Source: Psettodes erumei (taxonomy: Eukaryota > Chordata > Actinopteri > Pleuronectiformes > Psettodidae). From it: a DNA stretch of 64,000 nt. The position numbers were made by a program, and so were the translations under genes. The stretch covers positions 2,480,001 through 2,544,000 of the forward strand of contig JAFBJZ010000109.1 in NCBI GenBank assembly GCA_016785225.1, written 5' to 3'. This document shows, piece after piece, positions 53,501-63,593 of this stretch (position 1 is its first letter; each line of letters starts with the position of its first letter). The notes beneath the pieces are model-generated. The model searched no databases. It saw nothing but the letters and a program-made list of their open reading frames with translations, and was not told the DNA's origin.

Positions 53501-55467
53501 ACGCAGGGTGCTTCTCCTTCTTTAACCTTTCTTCACACTCGAACCATCAGAGCTATCTGTACTGCATTAAATTACACACTCAAGTAACTTACATAATTTC
53601 CATTATCTGAATTTTCTACTGGACACACTGTAAAAGGAGGATCCCTCTGCAAGACAGATGCTATAGAATTGGGTAAAAGTTAGCCTGGCTCAGCTTGGCA
53701 TACACACTGGCTAGCCTGGCCTACGCACCAGTAATTCCCTGGGGTGGAAGCTGGTCCTGGCCAAGAGGTTATTCTAGTGCTGATCTTTTCATCCAGCTCA
53801 CAACAGGAAAGAAAGTAAGCATATTTTCAAAACTCCAAAGTTCCTTTAAGGCGCTGCTTTAATGGTTTTAATAATTGTAATTGTGCTACAAATCAGTCTT
53901 GCAATGACTCAAAACAAAAAAAAACAGGGACTTTGGGGCCCCTTGGTTTTCTGAGGACACAGGGCAGCAGGTTGCTTTACCAGTTCAGTAATCCAGTTTT
54001 GATGTTGGTACTGTATCAAAGTTCTGTTCTATCTTGCTGCACTTTTAGTCCCAGACACTGTGTTTTGCAAAAACCCACTTAAGGTATTTGTGTTTTATTC
54101 CCTGGACTGAGCGCACTCATTCAGTGTGGTGTACACACACTTAAAGGACTGTACTGTGCTTGTTGTAATCTAATGGGCAGTGATGAGGAAACTGTCTTGC
54201 GCCATCGTTGTTGCACATACCCCTGAGCAGAAATCCTGCCATAAACAATGTTTGTGGCTCTCAGTGTGAGAACTATCTTAAGTACATTTACTCAAGTACT
54301 GTACTTTTAGTACAATTTCATTCATATATTTGCTCAATTGAGTATGCTTATTTGTTGCTACTTGTTACCTCTACTCCCCTACATTTCTTAGTGAAAGATG
54401 TATTTTGCAATACCTTTGTGCTGATTTCAGTAAGCATATTTGTAATGGAGTATTTTTTAACAAAGTGATAATTTGAAGTATTGCTGCTTTTCCTTGAGTA
54501 AATGATCTAAGTACTTCCTCTACCACTGCCAGCGTGCACTGGGAGTTGTTTCCCGTTGTGTTCCACCCTAATCCCAGTGATTACCACGACCACATCGGGA
54601 GCAAGTAAATACATTGGCAAACTAAAACTGGTCCTGCGCTGTTTTCACAACCCTGTTTTGGTTAGTCTGTTCTCTGCTTGTCCTCAGCCAAACACAGCCA
54701 GATCCAGATCATTTAGAATTTAGTTGAGCTCCCGTGGTTTGGCATTTTGGAGAAGCTGAGGTCAGTCGCTGCGATGATGCTGAAACATGGGAGTATAAGA
54801 ATGGCCCTGAAAGGCAAAGTGACACGCCGTCTGTCAAGTGCATTTCACAGGCGTGCAGCTGGGACGGCCTGTTGCAACTCGTTTGCCACCAAACCAGCAT
54901 GACAGCTAACGGATTTCTCACTCTGCAAACAGGCAAATAACAATGACCTTAATATGACTGAGACGCCAAACACTATAATACTTAACCGTGACCTTGAACT
55001 GAGATTTAAATCTACTCAACATGCATATGCTTCTATTCAGAGTGCTGGCTGCTGTATATGATTGATATGTGCACAGAAAATAAAAAAAGATGAAAGTGAT
55101 GATCCAGTTTTTTAACATTGCTAACATGGGATTCTTACCAGATGCTCACTGAATGGAGATTATAATCCACTTTCATGGTCGAATAAATCTTTTGTGACAC
55201 TTTTTTGTAGTCTACTGAGCACACAACAGTTATAGCCACATTATGCTATTCACTGATCCCCTACTGGCTTCACTTATTTTTAGTCACTTAAATATGTAAT
55301 GTATCATAAATGATGCACAGAGTAAAGTGGAGAAGTGTCCCGGCTTTGCTTTGAGCTCATGATTCTTTTAAATGGCAGTCTCCTCCAAAAGCCTCATGGT
55401 TAGTGACGTATGAGAAGCATGAATTAGTGAATAAAAACACTGATGAGGAATTCTTTCAAAAAATAGT
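53501..55467. other. rab6b-RING gene intergenic region
   Basis: Tail-to-tail interval between the rab6b poly(A) signal and the minus-strand RING gene. It holds one dispersed repeat (54271-54530) and no coding or RNA gene I can support. Confidence 0.6.
54271..54530. repeat. 'Tactcaagta' type dispersed repeat, near full length
   Basis: The copy opens with ACATTTACTCAAGTACTGTA near 54283, continues with CTACTCCCCTACATTTCTTA and ends with AGTACTTCCTCTACCACTGCC at 54530. The end words read as inverted versions of each other, and the body is typical of a widespread non-autonomous fish DNA element. No coding content. Confidence 0.6.
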
Positions 55468-55836
55468 TTTATTAAATATTTTGTCAACATGCTGTCATAA
55501 ATAAAGGAAACAATAAGTCATGTTCAATGTTCAGCAGGGGCCAAGTAAAAAGGGAACGTCCTCAGGAGGCCATCTGTTATGAGGGGGCTTTGGGGTGTTA
55601 GGCCCGCTGGGACAGCTGAACCAAATCCCACAGCACCAGCTGGGAGAATTTAAGCCGAGAATAAATAATGGGGAGACAGGGCATCTTTGGCTGAGGACAA
55701 AACAATGTCTTGACAGGAGCACAAATGGATTCTCAGTCCTAACGGCCTCAACTTCCCTTCCTCTGTCAAGGGGGAGTCAGGTCTTCAAGAGGTGTGTAGT
55801 ATCCAGAGAACTGCAACCAGTCCGTCTCTTCTTTTT
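55468..55836 (-). other. RING gene 3'UTR with poly(A) signal
   Basis: It follows the TAA at 55839-55837. AATAAA on the minus strand lies at 55473-55468. This gives a compact 0.37 kb 3'UTR. Confidence 0.6.
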
Positions 55837-56878
55837 TTACAATGTCTCCTCAGGTGAAAGTCTGCGCCAGGATTTCATTTCCCTAAAAAAATAATGAATA
55901 AAAAAAATATATCAACCCACATTTCCAGAAAATTCTTTGTTACTGTAACCATTCAAGTCCGGGCTTACACGTTGTTGCCAGGAACGATCCTCTCTTGGTG
56001 TTGCTTCATCAGACTGAACTTTCTGAAGAATGCGGGTAATTTGAGTTTGGTTCTGGAGGACCTCGAGGAAACGCTGAAAAATAAACGTTTCTGCGTCAGA
56101 CTCCCACGACACAATGTGGCACTGCCGAGCCGAGGTGCTAATGAGGAGCTTTGTGGACAAACGAGCTGACTGACGTGGGTGTGTGAATGGCTGGGTATGG
56201 CTGGAATCTTTGGTTAAAATTCTTCAAATTGATTACTGGTTTTAAAGAGATAAGATTTTCAGCTCTGACACGGCCTTACAAGAGCTCTCTGTCACATTAC
56301 CGCAAACATGTCTGGAGGAAAATAACTCCTTAACAGTGATGCTATTAAGAAGAAAATAGTAGGAAACAACAAGAGGTCAAAGGTCAGACATTTGAAACTT
56401 TTCTATTTGTGTATGTCTGACTGAAAATGCCTCAAAACAACTGAGAAACTGCTCCTACAGTTGCTGTAAATGAGTAAAAGTTCTTACTCATGTGAATGCT
56501 CACGTGTTCACATTGTCATACCTACCATTCTGACTGTAATGTGTTTTGTTGTTTGACCTCCATCCTCTCCCCCTCAGCTTCCTGCTTCAGTCCGTCCTCC
56601 TCGGCCTCCTCGGCCTCTGCGTCCACGTCCTCCGGTATCTGCTCCCACAGCCTGCTGTTTACCCAGAGAGCTTCCTGCAGGCTGAGGCCGCGGCCCACGC
56701 AGGTCACCCGGCGACACAGAGGGCAGCCCACGGTCAGCAGCCCGCTCCTGGCTTGGGACATCGTCTCCAGGCAGGGGTCGCAGAAGGTGTGCCTGCAGTG
56801 GAGCACCCGCGGGATCCTGTCCATCCTCGAGTAGGGCAGGAGGCAGACGCTGCACTCACCATCCGCACACAGCACCAT
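55837..56878 (-). CDS. Small RING-HC finger protein, probable E3 ubiquitin ligase
   Basis: Minus-strand coding parts: 56878-56526, 56073-55969, 55882-55837 (TAA); 167 residues. The N-terminus carries a C3HC4 RING: C9, C12, C28, H30, C33, C36, C52, C55 (ECSVC, HCRHTFCDPC, GCPLC), which would bind two zincs and recruit a ubiquitin-loaded E2. An acidic stretch follows (about residues 81-105), then a basic-hydrophobic part (KLKLPAFFRKFS) and a tail EMKSWRRLSPEE. No membrane segment is seen. The ATG lies seven bases after an acceptor (AG at 56887-56886), so upstream in-frame codons are intronic. Donors GTAGGT and GTGTAA-type (GT at 55968) give matching phases. Another frame through exon 3 is also open but needs a poor donor (GTCAAA). 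It resembles the RNF208/RNF224/TRIM-type small RING family; I cannot name the orthologue. Confidence 0.72.
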
Positions 56879-57540
56879 GCTCAAGCTGAAGCAGGGGATC
56901 ACAGGATGTAAGAGGTGGAAGGTGAGGATCAAACTCCAAGACATGGAGACTTCCACCATTTGGGAAAACACACTGATGATAAGGGCTTGTTTAAGTAGAT
57001 GGTTGGTCCAGGTTAACTAAAGTGGCGGTTGCATGTTGTTAGCTGTTAACTGTTAACTTTTTTCACACCAGCAATATGTGCAATATGTTATCTATTTTGA
57101 AATGGAAGTACATAATGTGTCTTGTCTTTTTTAAATTAAGAAATGGAAGTTGAATATGGCATGCAACATCTAAACTAAGAAAAAACAGAATCCTCTAATA
57201 CACATTATGGTTGAAGAAAGAAAAGTTTTGACAATAAAAAAATGTACTTACGCTCTAAATATATTCCGTGAACACCAAAAGTATTGTCCCTTCAGCCTGA
57301 CTGAAGAGAGAGAGAAGAGAGCCGGCTCGTCTGCCGCCTGTCAGGAGTGTCTGATGTGTTTTGTGGGGGCGGGACAGAAACAGGGACAGTCTCTGTCTCT
57401 CTTCTCACGCCCCAAACCCCCTCACAACACAACAGCTGGGGAGGCAGAGCGGTGGAGACGCTCTTTGTTTAGTGTTTGGCGGAGGGCAGGTGGAGAAACG
57501 GGTGTGTGTGTGGGGGGAGGGAGTTCTTAGGCAAACAGTA
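56879..57540 (-). promoter_or_regulatory. 5'UTR exon, intron and presumed promoter of the RING gene
   Basis: On the minus strand a good donor GTAAGT starts at 57251, giving a non-coding exon that ends at 57252. The intron 57251-56886 joins it to the coding exon. The exon's 5' end is not seen. The DNA to its right (57300-57540) has G-rich and GA-rich stretches and is the likely promoter, but no clear core element is visible. Confidence 0.45.
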
Positions 57541-57676
57541 TTAACGTACAGTGATAATGAATTTAGTTAGCTAACCCAAAGTAGCTTCGGAACTTAAACG
57601 TGCGATTAGAGATTTTCAGTGCATTAAAATGAACTGATAGATGGTCAAGGAGGTCTTCTGTGAGGAAGAAAAGAGA

Positions 57677-57748
57677 GGGCTCGTCCGGGATTTGAACCCG
57701 GGACCTCTCGCACCCAAAGCGAGAATCATACCCCTAGACCAACGAGCC
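57677..57748 (-). tRNA. tRNA-Pro (TGG anticodon)
   Basis: The minus strand gives a complete 72-base cloverleaf: acceptor stem GGCTCGT/ACGAGCC, A box TGGTCTAGGGGT, anticodon stem TCTCG/CGAGA around loop CTTTGGG(T)G, and B box GGTTCAAATCC. The anticodon TGG lies at 57716-57714. No CCA is encoded, as expected in eukaryotes. A TTTT terminator follows on the minus strand at 57672-57669. It decodes CCA and other CCN proline codons. It differs from the next tRNA by one base. Confidence 0.97.
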
Positions 57749-58198
57749 ACGCTGAACGAGCTCTAATATTACCAATACATACATGATCACGGTCTCGTTT
57801 CTTTCTGTCGTTCTTTTATTTGTATTATTAAATGTTACTCCACGAGTATTTTCTAAATTATGCTTCACTCAAAACCATCAAATATCGTCGAATACAACTA
57901 GCATACTTACAAGGCTGCAGCTCCCTGTGGCTACGCCTAACTGCTACTGCTAACGTTGAGTAAAAGCTCCATAGACGAAGTGTTAAATAACGCAGTGTTG
58001 TATGTAGAACGTGAACATTTCTGTCCATGCAACATAAAGCTGGAGAGAAAACACACGCCATGTCTGCAGTAGGAACACATTGTAAGGTAGTGGATGTTTT
58101 AAATGAACAATATGGATGTTCGCAATGACGGTCAATCACATTTTAGCTAGCGTTAGCACCATTCGTACTACGGCGACATTCACCGCGACGCAAAAATT
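57749..58198. other. Spacer between the two tRNA-Pro genes
   Basis: 450 bases with no further gene. It is the 5' flank of the TGG tRNA; no duplication of the tRNA flanks is apparent. Confidence 0.6.
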
Positions 58199-58270
58199 GG
58201 GCTCGTCCGGGATTTGAACCCGGGACCTCTCGCACCCGAAGCGAGAATCATACCCCTAGACCAACGAGCC
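58199..58270 (-). tRNA. tRNA-Pro (CGG anticodon)
   Basis: Identical to the tRNA at 57677-57748 except at the first anticodon base (58238), which makes the anticodon CGG and the target codon CCG. Stems, A box and B box are intact and a TTTTT terminator follows at about 58196-58192 on the minus strand. Sequence between the two tRNAs is unrelated, so only the gene bodies are shared. Confidence 0.97.
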
Positions 58271-59640
58271 ACGTGTCCGGTGGAGCCGATACAAGACAAC
58301 TTAATGAATACAACAAACCTGAGACACAAGCATGTTCTTCGTATAATGAAACGTACCGATGATTGTCTGGATTACCTATTGTTATCCTTCTCATTATAAA
58401 CCCTGCGGCTCAATTAGGCCTCAGACTATAGGAATAATGGCTACGGAGACAACTTTCATTACATTGTGCGAAATGCAAGATTAAATATATGTTACCACTG
58501 CAGCGTTCTGTAACTTCGTCTCATCTGTTAATGCGTAATCAATGTAGACGTATGTAGAATAACATAAAGCATAGCTCCTCTGTGAGAGTCCTCCCTGTTG
58601 TGTCCTCTCCCATGGTACATGCTGTTTTTACACTACCCTACTCATCCAACAGCTCAATGTCACTCATCTCACATCGCATGCATTAGTAACACTGATCAAC
58701 ACTGTTTTAATGCTGTCATTTTAAGATTGTTTGTTCAGAGGTTTTATTTGATGATTATATAAATATGATGCACTGTGCTTAATTCACTTAACGATGAATT
58801 GCTAACACAAACCAGCCAGATCCATCGAGGCTGGTAAAATATGAGCTAAATATGGAAAGCTTAATTTACCAGTCATAAACAAGTTGAGTCCTCTCTTCTC
58901 TTCCTCAGATCAGCAAGTGCTTAGGGTCTCTGGCTCCAGATACATGTTGTCTTAGTTGTTTGTTTGTTTTTTTATTTTATGACTTCACTGCACTCAAGAT
59001 CAAACAATGATCCTGTTATCAAAAATAACTTCAGACTTATGTCAGTGGTCAGTCAACATCACTGGATGATGTGAAGCACACAAATATGTTTTCTTGACAA
59101 ATGCTTGGGTTTTGGACCTTGGAGCTGTGATGGAAACACCTGTTGTTTATTTCACCTCAGAAGAAAAAAATCTCAGCACATACTGTGTGCTTCTTGTTCC
59201 TTTACATTGTGTGGACCTACCATGGTCAAAATTTTTTTTTTTTTACTTTACTATGCAACAGGTTTCCTCTGAGGGGGTGGATGCAGTCATTCAGAAGACC
59301 TCCAGGTCCTCGGGTCGGGGAAGAGACCGCGACCAAGAATGAGACTGGGACAAGGACTGAGAAGAATGGTGAGAACTCAGCATACAGTAGGTATGTGGCT
59401 GTTAAACCAAAACAAAGAGCTAAAAGAGGCTAAAAAGCTCCACAATGCTAGCTCAAGGGTCTCTGTGGGTTTGTCAGTACAAACTACCCCCTTTATATTT
59501 GACAAATACATCCAGGTTACAATGAGGGCATGTACTATAAACAGACTGTCATATCCCTCACCACCGCATTAGCTTTTGTTGTTTGTTGACGTTGTACAAG
59601 CTCGGGTTAATATTGTAATTTGTTTTGCTTACAAGAGCTA
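58271..59640. other. tRNA-cep63 intergenic region
   Basis: AT-rich sequence with a T-run at 59230-59241. Open frames near 59094-59572 follow an AG-type site but show no family resemblance and no good exon partner. No gene is supported. Confidence 0.5.
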
Positions 59641-59705
59641 CGGCCTATAACATACCAGACGTGGATAAAGAGAACCTCAGCGGTCAGGAGAAACGTACGG
59701 TGTGC

Positions 59706-60107
59706 TGACGTCACGCGTTGGCGGCGCCGTTACCGCCTTATACCAGGAAGTCCGTTCGTGTAGTTCAGTCAACAATGTAAGCACATGAAGTTGGCGCGGT
59801 GAAACAAGTTAATTATAGCTTCGAGCGTTTGCTAACTGTGTTAGAAACTTTTTTTTCTCCACACGTCTACTGTACTTACCCTCGGCTACAGTTAAACTCG
59901 GAGGAAGTGACGATGGTTATGTAATTTCCACTCACGCACTTTACCAGGGGCTCATTGTTGTTATGGTTAGCTCGTAACGTTTATGCTAACACAGGTTGCT
60001 AGTTTTACATCATAGCTGTTAGCTATTTTAAGGCGAGTTGAAGCTGTCTATAAAGACAGTGCACTGTAAGATAGTTTCTTACAAGACTTGATGAACATTC
60101 TCACCAG
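59706..60107 (+). promoter_or_regulatory. cep63: cep63 promoter with CRE, 5' non-coding exon and first intron
   Basis: A palindromic CRE, TGACGTCA, lies at 59706-59713 in a short CpG-rich stretch (GTCACGCGTTGGCGGCGCCG). A donor GTAAGC at 59777 ends a short 5' non-coding exon, and the acceptor CACCAG ends at 60107, one base before the coding exon. The start site would lie around 59730-59760 (inference). The ATG at 59775 overlaps the donor and is removed from use by splicing. Confidence 0.55.
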
Positions 60108-60108
60108 G

Positions 60109-63100
60109 ATGGAGGCCTCTCTGGGATCTCTGCAGAACCCCGATCTAAGGTAACGTAAACTGACCAGCTCGTGCTGATTTCAAAATATCACAGTCTCGGT
60201 TATATGGTGTTTTAAAGGATGCAGCTGCCGTCTTCTCTTTTTTAATATTTAGCATCTGTATTGCAGCACTGTTTTGTCATCATGTGAGCCAGAGCTGCAG
60301 GAGCTGATGAGACAGATTGACATCATGATCAGTCATCAGAGGAAGGGGTGGGAGGCTGAGATCCAGGCCATGGAGCTCAGGCTGAAAAGCGGAGAAGAGG
60401 AGCTGTTGACTTCGAGGAATCTCGTCGAGCGGAAGGACCTGGAGGTGAAGTAGAAGACCCTGACTAAAGTTATATTGTGGTGTTTATTGATGCAACCGAA
60501 TCAGTGAGGCGTCTCTGTTCCATTTAATACAGATTTTCACATCTATACAGATTACTAAACTGTAGCTCAGTAATCATGTACTCGTATTTTGAAACGAGAA
60601 GAACTGAGAGGGCTAACATTGTCTTTAGGTATGTCCTGAGGAGTACACACTAACTAAAACTGTTACATGGCACTTCCTAAATGATTTTATGATGTTTTCT
60701 CCATATCTTTACAATACCATTACCATCTTCACCCTGATCACAGATCAGATTGCTCCACAAGCAGCTGGAAGACGTCCAGACCGATCGACAAGCGTTAGCT
60801 GCAAAGTATGAGCAACAGCTGCAGAAAGTCCATGAAGAGGTGAGACAACTTGTCTTACACAATTAAACAATCAATCTGTCAGATGGTATTCAAGGTTCCT
60901 CTGTTTGAAACTTGTTCTGCTGGCATGTATTTGACAACAGAACAGAATTGTGAGAATCCTCCAGCAGTGACACGGTGTGTTGATGAACATGATCATTTTT
61001 TCTTGCAGTTAGAAAAATTAAAGAGAAGTTACCACAAGCTTCAACGCAAACAGCACAAGGGGACCAGTAGAGGAGAGAAAGAGCTGGACCTTTCAGAGGT
61101 GACCCACCTACATGAGAAAATTGAGGCACAACAGTCCACTTACTGTTTATGTTGTCTCTTGACATTATCTCATTCACCTACGAAATGACATTTCCTGCCA
61201 TCTACTGGTTATGTTTAACTGTCCTTGCCTCTCCGTGCAGGAACATCGTCAGCGCTCTGCAGAGTGGGAGCACCAACGCGTCCAGTACCAGAAACAGCTG
61301 ACAGCACTGGAGGTCCAGAATAAGAGCCTGACCGATGAGCTGGCACACGTGAAAGTAAAAGCCGAGCTTTTAACCAGTGACGACAGAGTTTAATACTGAA
61401 TTGAAATGGCGCCAGGTCACGTCTCAGTCATATCCTCTGTCTTTCCATTTCCAGTCCCAGTGGGAATCGTCGCACAGAGAGAGGGAGCACAGGGAGTGCT
61501 GTTCAGAGGTGCAGAGTCTGCGCGCTCAGCTGGAGAAGACCCGGGGGAGCCTGCACTCACACGAGCTTGAACTGGAGCGACTCCGACCGCTTGAGATGTG
61601 GCTGGGACAGTACCAGAGAGAGCAGCAGGTTAGCAGAATGAGGGTAGCCTGTACAAGCAGTGGTAGATGAAGGTGATCAGGGTGATCCCAAGACTAGTGG
61701 GGGCTCTTATCATCTCATATAAAGAAAAAAGGAGATAACTGAGGAATTCAGCAACACTTTTGTGAACAGTTGTCTTTTCCTTTTGTTGTAACAAATGTGA
61801 TGCACCAGTTTCTTAGTCCAGTACAGATCAGTAGGATTTGGTGACAGGCCACGATGAAAAGAAAGTCAGAGATCACAGGAAAAACATGTTGAACCTTTAA
61901 TGATGATGGACTGTGGGCTCATGTACTCATTGCTTTCAAACTTGATCAAAATTAGAGCTGAAACAAGTAACTGATGATTGAATATTTGTTTAATAGATAA
62001 AATGTAAGAATAAAGTGATGGGTAAAAATCACAGTTTCTTTAAAGACACAATTTCCAAAAGCCCAAAGTTAAGTCCTCGCATTTCTTGTTTTAACTGACC
62101 ACCAGTACAAAATGCAAAAATATTCAGTTTACTTTGACATGAGACAAAAAAGCAGAAAATCCTTACATTTGAGAACCTGGAACCAGAGACGACTTGGTTT
62201 TTGCACAGACAAGGATTTATCAAAATAGTTGCCCATTAATTGTCTGTTACTCTCCTAATCGATTAATTAACTGATAGTTGCAGCTCTAGCTTATTGGTAC
62301 TTACAAACTTAAGCAAAACTCCAAACATTTTTATTCCTCACCTTCTTAAATGTGAGGGTTTTTCTTTTTCACTTTGCTTTATCTGATAGTAAACTGAATA
62401 CAGTTGGGTTTCCGACTGTTTTGCTATAGTCACTTTTTTTTCTTTTTACATTTTATGGACCATCTGAATTATCAGTTAAAGGAGAATGTACTCGGCAGAT
62501 CCTTAGATATTTATACATGTTTAATATACATAGTTTTTATAATCTGATCTCTGGTCTCTGGCTGTTCCACAGATATTTTCGGAGGAACGGGAGGAACTTC
62601 ACGCCACGCTGGATTCTCAGGATACGTTTGTGCGACGAACCAGCTTTGAACTCCAGCGGCTTCGTAATGACGCTGCCAGACTGAACCAAGTACTAGAAGC
62701 CAAAAGATCAAGTCATTCGGTGGGTGAATCTCAGTCATGACTGTGTATACTGTCTATTAGGATGTAGTACCGCAATAATGACACAAGAGGGCATCATATA
62801 CCATTACTGAGTGGGGAGACAGTGCTGTGCTGCGTCGGTGCAGTTGTACAAAAGAGCACGAGGAACGAGTGAGATGAGGTTGTCTTGCGAGTGTTTCATG
62901 GATGTTGTTGTGTACTCGCAGCTCTCTGGAGGACTGTGTGACAGCTCGGGGCTGCTCTGGTGTGGAAACCCTGAGACGAGATCTGGAGAGGACTGCGACC
63001 AAGCTGCACGGTGCCCGAGCGTGTGAGGTCCATCTCAGGGCCGAACTGGCACGTCTCAAAGAGAGGTGAATGCTGGAGTCCTTAACTGCCACAGTATTTT

Positions 63101-63593
63101 GAATTTACACGTATGAGCCGGATCTCCTGTATGTTTTTGAATTTGCATAATCAACACTGGTTTTGTGTTCTGGTGATTTCCTCAGACTGGATAAGACGAG
63201 CCGACAGAGAGCTGACCACACAAAGACAGAACAGGATCTCAGAAGCTTAAAAGCAGAATATGACTCTTCTATTGCTGAAATGAAAGAGGTCAGGAAACTT
63301 GCAGGACTCACTGACATACTGTATTTTTTATTTTAGACGACCATTACCCACTGAAATCCAAACTGACCTCTGACCTGTCTGGATTTCTTTTACAGCTCAG
63401 AGAAGAGCTTGAGAGGGCCAGGCAGGCTCACAGTGGCGAGGTGGAGGGAATGAGGAGGGAGGTGTCAAAGCTGACCAGTGAGCTCCACCAGCGCGACCTC
63501 ACCGCCGCCTCTCTGCGAGGCTCTTCGTCCAGCATCCAGCAGCAGCTCCGGGCGGAGGTGGAGCGAGCCGAGCAGAAGGCGGCTGAGCTCAAA
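60109..63593 (+). CDS. cep63: Centrosomal protein of 63 kDa, 3' partial
   Basis: Cep63 forms a ring with Cep152 around the mother centriole and recruits factors for centriole duplication. Exons seen: 60109-60149, 60267-60444, 60744-60839, 61009-61125, 61241-61354, 61455-61628, 62573-62719, 62922-63065, 63186-63288, 63396-63593; the gene continues past the window. The protein is long coiled coil, rich in Glu, Lys, Gln and Leu. Start MEASLGSLQNPD and CEPELQELMRQIDIMISHQR match human CEP63 (MEALLEGIQN, CEAELQELMKQIDIM). LKRSYHKLQRKQ and LTSELHQRDLTAASLRGSSS also match. Two oddities: exon 5 seems to end at a GC donor (61126), and exons 8 and 9 do not join in phase (exon 8 ends phase 0, exon 9 needs phase 2), so a one-base error or an unseen small exon lies between. 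Confidence 0.92.
61629..62572 (+). other. cep63: cep63 intron between exons 7 and 8
   Basis: Donor GTTAGC, acceptor TTCCACAG. About a third of it is the dispersed element at 61953-62288; the rest is AT-rich and empty. Confidence 0.8.
61953..62288. mobile_element. Terminal-inverted-repeat element, best-preserved copy
   Basis: The left end TAGAGCTGAAACAAGTAACT and the right end TAACTGATAGTTGCAGCTCTA are inverted repeats. The interior carries CAAAGTTAAGTCCTCGCATT, CAGTTTACTTTGACATGAGA and CAAAATAGTTGCCCATTAAT, words of a very common fish repeat. It is 336 bases long with no transposase. The end form TAGAGCTG/CAGCTCTA is hAT-like, but no target duplication is clear. Confidence 0.7.

Noticed and set aside
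59094..59572. Open frames after an AG-like site upstream of cep63
   Set aside because: Basic and acidic low-complexity residues without family match; no partner exon and no frame link to cep63.
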